From NCBI RefSeq assembly GCF_901764995.1, contig NZ_CABFKI010000002.1:186001-250000 (forward strand): 64,000 nucleotides of DNA. Direction: 5' to 3'. Under the pieces are notes generated by a model. The model worked only from the letters and a program-made list of their open reading frames with translations, was not told the origin of the DNA and did no database searches. The first letter of the stretch is position 1. The number at the start of each line of letters is the position of its first letter. Below, piece after piece: positions 7,561 through 14,854 of the stretch. The stretch comes from Actinobacillus porcinus. Lineage in GTDB: Bacteria > Pseudomonadota > Gammaproteobacteria > Enterobacterales > Pasteurellaceae. The translations under genes were made by a program, and so were the position numbers.

Positions 7561-8022
7561 ACATATCCATCATTACTTTCATAGCGTTCAATAAGATCCG
7601 CCATCACATTCGCTTGGGGGCTGTTGATTTGATGTAAATGCTGGCAAATACGTTGTTTCGTTGCTGCATCTTTATTTTGACTAAGTTTAAATTGCGCTTC
7701 GGTTTTTTCTATCTTGATTTCAAAGCAAACAATCGCCTTATAGAGTGCCTGTAAATAATCTTCAGGCGCATCGCTTAATTGCCAAGGCGTATTATTTGGC
7801 AAATTATTTTCCCAAAAATCAGTTTGTGCGGCTAATACAGCGACCACATCGTCCAGCTGACGCAACGTCCCCCGAATATGCACAGCTTGATAATTCCAAG
7901 TCGGCACTTCTTTGTGCGTTATCGCTTTATTGGGATACCAGTTTGGCGAAATATAATGCCCATTTTCTTGAAAAATTGCCAACCACGATTGCGGTTGCGA
8001 CATTGCTGAAACAATCGGATTG
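7561..8022 (-). pseudogene. paiB-like FMN-binding regulator, truncated at both ends
   Basis: On the minus strand the frame carries SQPQSWLAIFQENGHYISPN, then PTWNYQAVHIRGTLRQLDD, then KLSQNKDAATKQR, the conserved middle and C-terminal part of PaiB proteins (FMN-binding negative transcriptional regulators, split-barrel fold). The N-terminal ~50 residues are missing: upstream the sequence switches to a LysR-type domain in another frame at about 8010-8020. Downstream the frame has no stop of its own and runs into antisense ygiD until 7455. This is a gene fragment, not an intact gene. Confidence 0.7.
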
Positions 8023-8493
8023 CAGTTTGCTCTGTTGCAGTTCGGTTTCCAGCATATATTTTGGCAACATCGCAATGCCGTTGCCGTTCAGCACGGAGTT
8101 GAGCAGGGCTTGAGTGTCGTTGGTAGTGAAACGGCTGTCGAGGTCGAGCAGTACTTCCCGTTCCCCTTGCGTACATTTCCACGCTTTGCGGTTGATGTTG
8201 TGGTGCGACAAATAGTGATGTTGATACAAATCTTTGGGCTGCGTTGGTGTGCCGAACTTTGCCAAATAATCAGGCGTTGCCACTAGCAAGGAATGGCAAT
8301 CGGCAAGTTTTCGGGCGATAAAATTCGGGTCGGGGTTGTTGGTAATTCGAATGGCAAGATCGATCCGTTCGCTAATTAAATCCATTGGTTGATCATTGAG
8401 TAACAGCTGAATATTCAATTTCGGGTGCAATTGTAAAAAGCGATTGGATAATGCGGATTTTGCGGTGATTGAACTGGTGTTGCACAAGCTCAA
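8011..8493 (-). pseudogene. LysR-type regulator fragment 1 (effector domain only)
   Basis: The minus-strand frame starting near a TTG at 8493 gives a LysR substrate-binding domain: MDLISERIDLAIRITNNPDP, IARKLADCHSLLVATPDYLA, then NSVLNGNGIAMLPKYMLETE. The winged-helix N-terminus (~90 residues) is absent and the last ~60 residues are replaced by the paiB fragment in a shifted frame. It therefore cannot be a working regulator as it stands. On the other side, its truncated 5' end abuts a DsbA-like tail on the plus strand. Confidence 0.7.
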
Positions 8494-8499
8494 TCTTAG

Positions 8500-8704
8500 C
8501 CAAACGGTGTCGTTGCTTAGCGAACAATCTACCCAAATGGCATTAGCACAACGTCTTCAATTCGGGCAACAACTCGCCCACCATTGCGGTGTGCAAGGCG
8601 TGCCGCAGTTGATTGTCGAAAAAGACGAACGGTTGTATATTGTGCCGAGCCAGTTGTTGTATGGGGACATTCAAGGGTTGAAGGATTACTTACAACGCTT
8701 ATAA
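8500..8704 (+). pseudogene. DsbA-family thioredoxin-fold protein, C-terminal fragment
   Basis: From about 8520 the plus-strand frame reads TQMALAQRLQFGQQLAHHCG, VQGVPQLIVEKDERLYIVPS and QLLYGDIQGLKDYLQRL, a classic C-terminal DsbA/FrnE-like segment with the cis-Pro motif GVPQ. The catalytic CxxC half is missing: upstream the frame is antisense to LysR fragment 1. Only the C-terminal ~60 residues remain. The authentic stop is kept and is followed by an uptake-signal-like hairpin (8705-8766). Confidence 0.6.
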
Positions 8705-8767
8705 AAGAGCGGTGGAATTTTCATAAGTTTTGTATTTGCAAAATTTCCTGAAAATCCCAACGCTTGT

Positions 8768-9373
8768 TTATTGGCAAGCCTCCGCCATCAATTCCCGCAA
8801 CCAACGATACGCCACATCTCGATGAGTACGTTCGTGCCAAATCAGCGTTTTGGTAAAACCTTGAATCGCAAGGGGCGGTTCAAACAGTTTGAGTTGCGGT
8901 AGGTTGCTGACCAATCGTCTTGGCACAACGGCGAGCAAATCGCTTTGCGCCAATAGGTCGGGCAGGACAATAAAATTTTGCACCGATAAACTCACGTTGC
9001 GGCTTAACCCCAATTTGGCTAGTGCATCATCGGTTACGCCGCTGAAACTGCCGCCGTGATAGGACACCAGCGCTTGTTCCAGTTGGCAAAATTGTTCTAG
9101 TGATAAACTATTTTGTTTAGCAATCGGATGGTCGTGGCGGACGGCGCACACATATTGCTCGTCATACAAGGCTTTGGCGTGAATATCGGGGGCGTGGAAA
9201 TCGGGCGTTACCAGTGCAAAATCAAGTAATCGTTGTTCTAATTGATGTTGTACCGCATTTTCGTTAATTGCTAACACCGCCACTTTAATATTAGGCGCAC
9301 GCTGTTTTAGCACTCGCAAAAACGGCACAATCACTGCACGCATTGCATAATCGGTGCAAGCTATGCGAATATT
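8768..9373 (-). pseudogene. LysR-type regulator fragment 2 (effector domain only)
   Basis: About 200 residues of a LysR effector-binding domain, starting RIACTDYAMRAVIVPFLRVL and continuing through LLDFALVTPDFHAPDI, ALYDEQYVCAVRHDHPIA and DLLAVVPRRLVSNLPQLKLF to a normal C-terminal end. The DNA-binding N-terminus is gone: just upstream, at about 9370, the sequence becomes a GNAT gene on the opposite strand. It might still be translated from a TTG near 9376, but it would lack the HTH. Confidence 0.7.
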
Positions 9374-9770
9374 CAAGAAAGCTGTTATCCTGATTATTCA
9401 CGCAGTCAAATTCAGGCTTGGTGTGACGTCAATCAGTCGTCCTTTTTTTGCCAAACTAGCACATCAACAGACTTTTTTATTTGTATTGGAACAGCAGATT
9501 GTCGGGTTAATTTCGGCAGAGCAATCGGGTTATTTGGATTTATTATTTGTTAAAAAATCATTCCAACATCAAGGGATTGCAAGCAGGCTACTAAACCAAA
9601 TCGAAGATTGGTTGGTAAAACAAAAAATAGAGATTTTAACCGTAGAAAGCAGTTTAACGGCAAAACCTTTTTTTGAACAAAAAGGGTTTCAACTCATTGC
9701 TAAACAACAAGTTGAGTTGAGAAATAAACGGTTTATCAATTTTAAAATGTCAAAACAGATTACAAAATGA
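9368..9770 (+). pseudogene. GNAT acetyltransferase, 5'-truncated and frameshifted
   Basis: The first part is readable in one frame as NIQESCYPDYSRSQIQAWCD (from 9368), a typical GNAT alpha1-alpha2 region. The rest is in another frame: FFAKLAHQQTFLFVLEQQIV, then DLLFVKKSFQHQGIASRLLN (acetyl-CoA binding Q/RxxGxG/A-type loop), then AKPFFEQKGFQL. The switch happens at a run of seven T (9443-9449). The first ~15 residues are missing at the junction with LysR fragment 2. The C-terminus is intact and overlaps the next ATG by ATGA. Either a decayed gene or one with a slippery tract. Confidence 0.65.
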
Positions 9771-10018
9771 AAGAAAATCTTAATGACTTACGTGCTTTTA
9801 TTTTAGTCGCCCGCACCGGCAGTTTTACCAAAGCGGCGGCACAGATGGGCGTGTCGCAATCGGCGTTGAGCCATAGTATTCGGGGCATTGAAGAGCGGTT
9901 GAAAATCAAGCTGTTTCATCGCACCACTCGCAGTATTTCCACCACCGAAGCGGGCGAACAGCTTTATCAGCGTTTATCGCCGTTGTTTAGGGCATTGGTG
10001 GAAGTGTTGAAAGGGTAA
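9767..10018 (+). pseudogene. LysR-type regulator fragment 3 (HTH domain only)
   Basis: These 83 residues are a complete LysR winged helix: MKENLNDLRAFILVARTGSF, TKAAAQMGVSQSALSHSIRG, EERLKIKLFHRTTRSISTTE, AGEQLYQRL. The frame stops at 10018, where a full LysR would continue for ~210 more residues; the effector domain is absent. The stop runs straight into an uptake-signal element (AAAAGTGCGGT from 10017). A stand-alone HTH of this size could in principle bind DNA, but truncation is the simpler reading in this neighbourhood. Confidence 0.65.
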
Positions 10019-10118
10019 AAGTGCGGTGTTTTTTGCAAGAGATTTTGCAAAAATAACCGCTTAGCTTTTCAGTCCGCCCCTTTGCTATAATGCCCATTCT
10101 GATTATCAAGGAGATACT

Positions 10119-10727
10119 ATGCAAGCTTTTAATCCGCAGTCGCTTGTTTGGACGAGAGAGCCGCAAGCCTATGAAATAACAGAAAATAAAATTACGATAA
10201 CCACTGCACCGCATACGGATTTGTGGCAACGCACCTATTATCACTTCCAAAATGACAACGCGCCTGTTTTGCAAATGGAAACCGATGAACGCTATTTCAG
10301 TTTTGTCGTCAAAACCGATTTTTCAGGCAGTCATCAACGCTTTGACCAGTGCGGCATTGTATTGTATTTGGATAGTGAAAACTGGCTTAAAGCGTCCGTT
10401 GAATATGAAAATGAGCAATTCCAACATCTTGGTAGCGTGGTAACCAATCACGGCTATTCTGATTGGGCTACGGTGGAAATTGCTACAGATACTAAATCAA
10501 TGTGGTTTCGTTTAAGTCGCCGTGAAAGCGATTATTGCTTGGAATGTTCGTATGACGGTGTGCATTTTCAACAAATGCGGATTTGTCATTTGCATAAAGG
10601 TAACGAGCGTATTCGCTTTGGTGTCTATGCTTGCTCGCCCGAAAATTCTTCGTTCACGGCGGTCTTTACGGATATGGCATTAACCGAATGTCAATGGCAA
10701 GCCCATAATGGACAACAGCCTGATTAG
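10119..10727 (+). CDS. DUF1349 domain protein (concanavalin-like fold)
   Basis: A 202-residue cytoplasmic protein covering the whole DUF1349 domain, a jelly-roll, concanavalin A-like family sometimes annotated as 'regulation of enolase protein 1'. Recognisable stretches are TAPHTDLWQRTYYHFQNDNA, DQCGIVLYLDSENWLKASVE, YSDWATVEI and RIRFGVYACSPENSSFTAVF. It has no signal peptide. The start is supported by CAAGGAG seven bases upstream. It is the only intact-looking gene inside the eroded tract and is flanked on both sides by uptake-signal hairpins. Its biological role is not established. Confidence 0.82.
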   Translation: MQAFNPQSLVWTREPQAYEITENKITITTAPHTDLWQRTYYHFQNDNAPVLQMETDERYFSFVVKTDFSGSHQRFDQCGIVLYLDSENWLKASVEYENEQFQHLGSVVTNHGYSDWATVEIATDTKSMWFRLSRRESDYCLECSYDGVHFQQMRICHLHKGNERIRFGVYACSPENSSFTAVFTDMALTECQWQAHNGQQPD

Positions 10728-10733
10728 GTAACA

Positions 10734-10785
10734 CAAAGTGCGGTCAAATTTGCAAAAGATTTTGCGAAAATGACCGCTAATTATT
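10734..10785. terminator. Uptake-signal hairpin after the DUF1349 gene
   Basis: AAAGTGCGGTCAAATTTGCAAA and its imperfect complement TTTTGCGAAAATGACCGC form a two-armed structure with a perfect uptake signal core in the left arm, placed between convergent reading frames. Confidence 0.5.
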
Positions 10786-10806
10786 TTCAGCCTGCCTGAA
10801 AACTAT

Positions 10807-11150
10807 TTAAATCGGCATGGCTCGCAATGGAATAATATTTTTCATCACTAATGTAGAAGTAATCCCCGTAATATGCGGTAGTTGTGTTAAACGGCGGTCA
10901 TATAATTGCTGAAACGATTTCATATCTTGGGTAACAATGTGCAAAATAAAATCAGGGTCGCCCAACAAACTTTGTGCTTGAATAATTTCAGGAATATCCA
11001 TTAAGGCTTGTTCAAATTCACGGATATTGTCGCCACTATTATTTTTCATTTTCACAAACACAATGGCGGAAAAATTCAAGCCAATCCGTTCGGGATTGAC
11101 TTCGGCACGATAACCGCTAATCACGCCACTGTCTTCCAGTTGCTTTATCC
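10807..11150 (-). pseudogene. Lrp/AsnC family regulator, C-terminal part only
   Basis: From about 11145 the minus-strand frame reads KQLEDSGVISGYRAEVNPER, then IGLNFSAIVFVKMKNNSGDN, then AQSLLGDPDFILHIVTQDMK, the linker and the RAM/ligand-binding domain of Lrp/AsnC regulators, ending normally. The N-terminal ~40-45 residues including the HTH are missing. The open frame seems to extend further (to 11214), but those residues are an out-of-frame reading of an unrelated BRO-N head. About 112 genuine Lrp residues remain. Confidence 0.7.
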
Positions 11151-11233
11151 ACCACGCTGAAAAACCATTCTTGTTTTTCTTCGTCCCACACTGAGCGAAT
11201 TTGTTGATTTTCAAAAAGTTTAATTTTGTTCAT
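11147..11233 (-). pseudogene. BRO-N/DinD-type antirepressor head fragment
   Basis: From an ATG at 11233 the minus strand reads MNKIKLFENQQIRSVWDEEK and then QEWFFSVVD, the hallmark N-terminus of BRO-N family proteins (phage antirepressor-like or DNA-damage-inducible DinD-like). After 29 codons the sequence becomes the Lrp tail in a different frame, and the BRO frame stops nine codons later. It is a precise out-of-frame join of two unrelated genes. Confidence 0.6.
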
Positions 11234-11414
11234 TGATGATTTTTCCACTGTTTAATTTTTCAGGTATTCAATCATAAACCTTATCCAGTATCAATACTGT
11301 ATAAATGGAATTTTTTTGTTTTTTCGATCAACTTCACACAAAGTGCGATTGGATTTGCAGAATTTTCCGGTATTATGTAGCACTTGCACAAAGATTTAAC
11401 CGATTGAAAACATT

Positions 11415-11452
11415 AAAATCCCTATTGAAATTCTCACTCAATAGGGATTTTT
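11415..11452 (+). repeat. Hairpin, second copy of the 1522 element
   Basis: AAAATCCCTATTGA/TCAATAGGGATTTTT arms around a short loop, almost identical to 1522-1559. Here it sits just 5' of an ATG (11456) instead of 3' of a gene, so it is either a relocated terminator or a small mobile hairpin. Confidence 0.6.
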
Positions 11453-11455
11453 ATT

Positions 11456-11725
11456 ATGGCACAAAAGTTACTTAAGCACGAGTTAGTTGAGCGGTTACTT
11501 CAACTGAAAGAAAAACAAGATTTATTAACGGTACAAATGCAACTTTTAACGCAAGAGATTAGCGAATTGGCAGCCCCATTTGTGCCGAAAACACCTAAAA
11601 GCCAGTCTGTCATTACCACTCGTTTAATCGCACAGGTATTAAGGGGAAATCAGGGGACGTGGTTGATGTGTGGGGATATCGCAGAACAGGCATTACAGTT
11701 AGTGGGGGCAACCGCAATTTGTTGA
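11456..11725 (+). CDS. Small hypothetical protein, possibly chimeric
   Basis: An 89-residue frame beginning MAQKLLKHELVERLLQLKEK with a coiled-coil-like N-terminal half (LLTVQMQLLTQEISELA) and a C-terminal half ITTRLIAQVLRGNQGTWLMC. I do not recognise it. The last residues (from about 11710) are out-of-frame reading into a transposase-like remnant, so its own C-terminus is probably lost. It starts directly after the hairpin at 11415-11452 and has no obvious ribosome binding site. Confidence 0.4.
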   Translation: MAQKLLKHELVERLLQLKEKQDLLTVQMQLLTQEISELAAPFVPKTPKSQSVITTRLIAQVLRGNQGTWLMCGDIAEQALQLVGATAIC

Positions 11726-12002
11726 TGTAGCTAAATGGCTGGACTATTATGATAAACGGACGTTTAATCCTGAAACAGGTAAACCACAGTATACACATCG
11801 CCGTTTAAGGAGTGCATATCGAAGTTTAATGAATAACCTTCCTTATCTGTTTACCTATCAAAAATATCCTAATTTAGGTATTCCTAATACATCTAATTTA
11901 ATCGAGGGACAATTTGGATATTTGAAGCGACTTTTAGGTAATCACAGGGGGATGAATCTCACTCAAAAACTAAAAATGATTGATGAGATTTTGGGTGTTT
12001 AG
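11715..12002 (+). pseudogene. Transposase-like gene, C-terminal remnant
   Basis: In one frame: QFVDVAKWLDYYDKRTFNPE, THRRLRSAYRSLMNNLPYLF, TYQKYPNLGIPNTSNLIEGQ, FGYLKRLLGNHRGMNLTQKL, KMIDEILGV, stop at 12002. The pattern 'PNT-x-NLIEG-x-F-x-x-LK ... H-x-G ... KLKxIDEIL' is that of the C-terminal catalytic end (Glu in IEG) of short-repeat-bearing transposases found in many small genomes; the IS family cannot be named safely. About 95 residues remain, with no start codon at the left end and no recognisable terminal repeats. Confidence 0.55.
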
Positions 12003-12116
12003 ATTGTATAAAAAACGGCTATAAAATCTGTATGTTTTATAACCATTAAAAATATCCTTTAACGGATCGCTAGGCTAAAAAACCATTAATTTTGTCCTTT
12101 AATACCCATTTCCCAC

Positions 12117-12144
12117 TTGTATTTCAATACAATTTCTGTATAAT
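12117..12144 (+). promoter_or_regulatory. Promoter of the rpsF operon
   Basis: -35-like TTGTAT (12117-12122), a 16-bp spacer and a perfect -10 TATAAT (12139-12144), about 95 bases before rpsF. Confidence 0.6.
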
Positions 12145-12152
12145 TCGCGCCT

Positions 12153-12240
12153 TGCAGTCACATTTAATTTTCGTTCCTTGCTTCCGCAGATTAGTGACTG
12201 GATCAACAGTCGGAGGCTGATTAACCCGTAAGGATCAACA
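12153..12240 (+). promoter_or_regulatory. rpsF leader, probable S6:S18 autoregulatory RNA
   Basis: The transcribed leader contains a perfect 7-bp arm pair CAGTCAC/GTGACTG around 12154 and 12195 and then CAGTCGGAGGCTGATTAACC close to the start codon. Ribosomal protein operons beginning with rpsF in Proteobacteria commonly carry an S6:S18-binding leader. The structure is visible; the regulation is inferred. Confidence 0.45.
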
Positions 12241-12618
12241 ATGCGTCACTACGAAATCGTTTTTATGGTTCATCCGGACCAAAGCGAACAAGTACCAGGT
12301 ATGATCGAACGTTACACAGGTTCTATTAAAGAAGCCGGTGGTGCGATTCATCGCCTAGAAGATTGGGGTCGCCGTCAATTAGCATACCCAATTAACAAAT
12401 TACATAAAGCACATTATGTGCTTATGAATGTAGAAGCGCCTCAAAGTGTAATCGACGAGCTAGAAACAACATTCCGTTACAACGATGCAATTCTTCGTAA
12501 CGTCGTAATTCGTACTAAGCACGCCGTAACAGAAGCGTCCCCAATGGCTAAAGCAAAAGACGAAAAGAAAGTTGCTGTAGCTGAAGTTGAAACCAACGAT
12601 TTTGAGGATGCTGAGTAG
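12241..12618 (+). CDS. rpsF: 30S ribosomal protein S6
   Basis: A 125-residue S6, beginning [20 protein letters not shown], with the conserved [20 protein letters not shown] block near residue 40 and a charged C-terminal tail (a substrate for RimK-type glutamylation in relatives). It is the first gene of rpsF-priB-rpsR-rplI, preceded by its promoter and structured leader. AAGGA lies 5 bases before the ATG. It overlaps the start of priB by 11 bases, implying translational coupling. Confidence 0.97.
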   Translation: MRHYEIVFMVHPDQSEQVPGMIERYTGSIKEAGGAIHRLEDWGRRQLAYPINKLHKAHYVLMNVEAPQSVIDELETTFRYNDAILRNVVIRTKHAVTEASPMAKAKDEKKVAVAEVETNDFEDAE

Positions 12619-12934
12619 TCATTTGAAAATTGATAATCGTTTGTCATTGATTGGTACAGTTTGTAGCCAACCTAAACAAACAAAAAGCCCTAACGGTATC
12701 GAACATTGCCAATTTTTGTTAGAACATCGTTCTGAACAAATTGAAGTGGGACTTAAGCGTCAAGCTTGGTGCAAGATACCGATACAATTGAGTGGCAATC
12801 AATTTACTCAAACAACTAAAAGCATTACGGTCGGCAAAAAACTCTTGGTAGTCGGGTTTATTAGTTCACACCAAACCAAAAATGGTTTAAACCAATTAGT
12901 TTTACATGCTGAAAATATCGAATTATTAGATTAG
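12608..12934 (+). CDS. priB: Primosomal replication protein N
   Basis: A 108-residue OB-fold single-strand DNA-binding protein of the replication-restart primosome (with PriA and DnaT). The start is placed at the ATG at 12608 ([20 protein letters not shown]), inside the end of rpsF and preceded by GAGG; the frame extends further upstream but only into rpsF. OB-fold features include [18 protein letters not shown] and the C-terminal [16 protein letters not shown]. Its position between rpsF and rpsR is conserved in gammaproteobacteria. Confidence 0.93.
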   Translation: MLSSHLKIDNRLSLIGTVCSQPKQTKSPNGIEHCQFLLEHRSEQIEVGLKRQAWCKIPIQLSGNQFTQTTKSITVGKKLLVVGFISSHQTKNGLNQLVLHAENIELLD

Positions 12935-13174
<240 letters not shown>

Positions 13175-13190
13175 TTAAGGAGATACGGTA

Positions 13191-13640
13191 ATGCAAGTTA
13201 TTTTATTAGACAAAATTGCTCACTTAGGTCAAGTGGGTGATCAAGTTAGCGTTAAATCAGGTTTCGCTCGTAACTACTTAATCCCACAAGGTAAAGCAGT
13301 TATGGCTACCAAAGCTAACATTGAATTCTTCGAAGCACGCCGTGCTGAATTTGAAGCTAAAGCCGCAGCTGAATTAGCTGAAGCTCACGCTCGCGCAGCA
13401 AAAATCGCTGCATTAGAATCAGTAACTATCGTTTCTAAAGCAGGTGATGAAGGTCGTTTATTCGGTGCTATCACAACACGTGACGTTGCAGAAGCAGTAT
13501 CTGCAGCAGGCGTTGAAGTAGCGAAATCAGAAGTTCGTTTATCAACCGGTCCATTACGTACCACTGGTGATCACGAAGTTCGTTTCCAACTTCACGGCGA
13601 AGTATTCGCAACATTAAACGTTGTTGTTGTTGCAGAATAA
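13191..13640 (+). CDS. rplI: 50S ribosomal protein L9
   Basis: The 149-residue L9 starts [20 protein letters not shown] with [20 protein letters not shown] (N-terminal rRNA-binding domain), a long connecting helix rich in Ala/Glu (residues ~45-80), and the C-terminal domain [20 protein letters not shown]. Last gene of the operon; a strong terminator follows at 13667. Confidence 0.97.
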   Translation: MQVILLDKIAHLGQVGDQVSVKSGFARNYLIPQGKAVMATKANIEFFEARRAEFEAKAAAELAEAHARAAKIAALESVTIVSKAGDEGRLFGAITTRDVAEAVSAAGVEVAKSEVRLSTGPLRTTGDHEVRFQLHGEVFATLNVVVVAE

Positions 13641-13666
13641 TTATCTTATTCAAAATGCAAGACAAT

Positions 13667-13693
13667 AAAAACCCAGCTTTCGCTGGGTTTTTT
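13667..13693 (+). terminator. Terminator of the rpsF-rplI operon
   Basis: A perfect 10-bp stem AAAACCCAGC/GCTGGGTTTT with a 5-base loop and a T run. Confidence 0.9.
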
Positions 13694-13737
13694 ATCATCT
13701 ACATCTCATGCAAAATAGGTGTAATAGACAAATACAG

Positions 13738-14541
13738 TTATTCTCTTTGCAAAGCCAAAGGTATAACTCCAACATTATCAGCCGTTAATCCATCCCTTAA
13801 TAATCTCATCTGTTGACAGATTTTATCCGTTACCGCCTGAGCTTCATTCATTTTCTCATCCGTAATATCAGGGGGAATCTTATTGAATAAAATCGCGTCC
13901 AATAACCGTTCTGCATGCATACCGTCACGACAATAATGCAATACACCGGGTTCATTAAATAAAGTCCCCACTTGGCAAACTTGTGTCGTGGCAATACCTA
14001 AAGCCCCATCTTCACCACCTAATTCACGGAATAATTGATGCTGTGGAAAACCACCACAAGCTAAGAAAAAAGCACGGCGGAAAACCACATTACCACCGCA
14101 AGTCATTCGCATATGCTGCCAAGCAAAGTCAAAATTTGGGTGCGCGCTATAACGCTCTGCAATACCAACTGGATTTAACGCTAAGCGAAGTACCTGTATT
14201 TCAGGGCGGAAATGAAACACACTACTAGCTAACGTTAACGCTTCAGGCTCATAAGCATCATCAGCATCTAAAAAGGCAATAATTTCAGCCGCACTTTGCA
14301 ACGCCCCCCAATTTCGGGTTTTCGCCACACCGCTATTACGTGGCATTTGTTCCACGTTAATTTTTTCGGGGTATTGTGCGGCAAATTGTTGAGCTAGCGA
14401 TAACGTTTGGTCGGTAGAAGCATCATCAATCAGCCAAAGTGTGCCTAAGTGCGGTTGATTTAAAACGGATTTTACTGCGCGCTCAAGAGTCTGAGCAGCA
14501 TTGTAACAAGGGATAATGACGTCAATTAAAGGAAATTGCAT
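13738..14541 (-). CDS. Glycosyltransferase family 2 protein
   Basis: A 267-residue GT-A fold glycosyltransferase with no membrane segment. Motifs: VIIPCYNAAQTLERAVKSVL (N-terminal nucleotide-sugar fold), IDDASTDQTL, and the metal-binding DADD in EIIAFLDADDAYEPEA near residue 95, then GGNVVFRRAFFLACGGF and the catalytic-type ELGGEDGALG. The C-terminal ~60 residues are less conserved. It probably adds a sugar to a surface glycan or glycoprotein, but it stands alone between rplI and cysK, so donor and acceptor cannot be inferred. Confidence 0.85.
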   Translation of the reverse strand: MQFPLIDVIIPCYNAAQTLERAVKSVLNQPHLGTLWLIDDASTDQTLSLAQQFAAQYPEKINVEQMPRNSGVAKTRNWGALQSAAEIIAFLDADDAYEPEALTLASSVFHFRPEIQVLRLALNPVGIAERYSAHPNFDFAWQHMRMTCGGNVVFRRAFFLACGGFPQHQLFRELGGEDGALGIATTQVCQVGTLFNEPGVLHYCRDGMHAERLLDAILFNKIPPDITDEKMNEAQAVTDKICQQMRLLRDGLTADNVGVIPLALQRE

Positions 14542-14628
14542 AAAACACTCTCATCAAAAAATTTGAAAGATATTTTAGGATATGTTGATATTTTGAGGCT
14601 ATAAAATCATCAATAAGTGTTTATTTAA

Positions 14629-14750
14629 TATCCCAGCATGGCAGAGCCATACTGGGTTACGCATAAATCAGCCCCTTTGGGGCTGAGAATGAGAGTGGCA
14701 AAGCCACTCAACTATGCGTAACCTAGTACGCACTTTGCGTGCTAGGCACA
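14629..14750. repeat. Composite multi-hairpin repeat, divergent copy
   Basis: Four hairpins in ~120 bases: CCCAG..CTGGG (14632-14655), CAGCCCCTTTGGGGCTG (14669-14685), GAGTGGCAAAGCCACTC (14693-14709) and CCTAG..CTAGG (14722-14746). The middle two are enclosed by a 10-bp outer stem GTTACGCATA/TATGCGTAAC, giving a cloverleaf-like fold. It lies 3' of cysK. Layout and motifs resemble the copies at 20832, 48246 and 56955. Confidence 0.6.
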
Positions 14751-14800
14751 AAAAGTATATTTTATAAGCACAAAGCATCAACAAGCCTTAGCAAATAGAC

Positions 14801-14834
14801 AAAAAAACGGTTAATTCAGATGTTGAATTAACCG
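14801..14834 (-). terminator. cysK terminator
   Basis: An 11-bp stem CGGTTAATTCA/TGAATTAACCG with a T run on the minus strand (AAAAAAA at 14801-14807 on plus), just after cysK. Confidence 0.8.
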
Positions 14835-14854
14835 CACATTTTGTCATGATGAAA

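Noticed and set aside
8020-8286. Plus-strand frame opposite the LysR fragment
   Set aside because: Antisense to a recognisable LysR domain; no start signal or family features.
11286-11303. LexA box upstream of the BRO-N fragment
   Set aside because: Only the left half (TACTGTATA) matches; the right half does not. A short CAGTAT/ATACTG palindrome is present, but I do not list it as a site.
12012-12110. Possible insertion sequence terminal repeats behind the transposase remnant
   Set aside because: GGCTATAAAA/TTTTATAACC pairs imperfectly and a matching partner on the far side was not found; no target duplication is visible.
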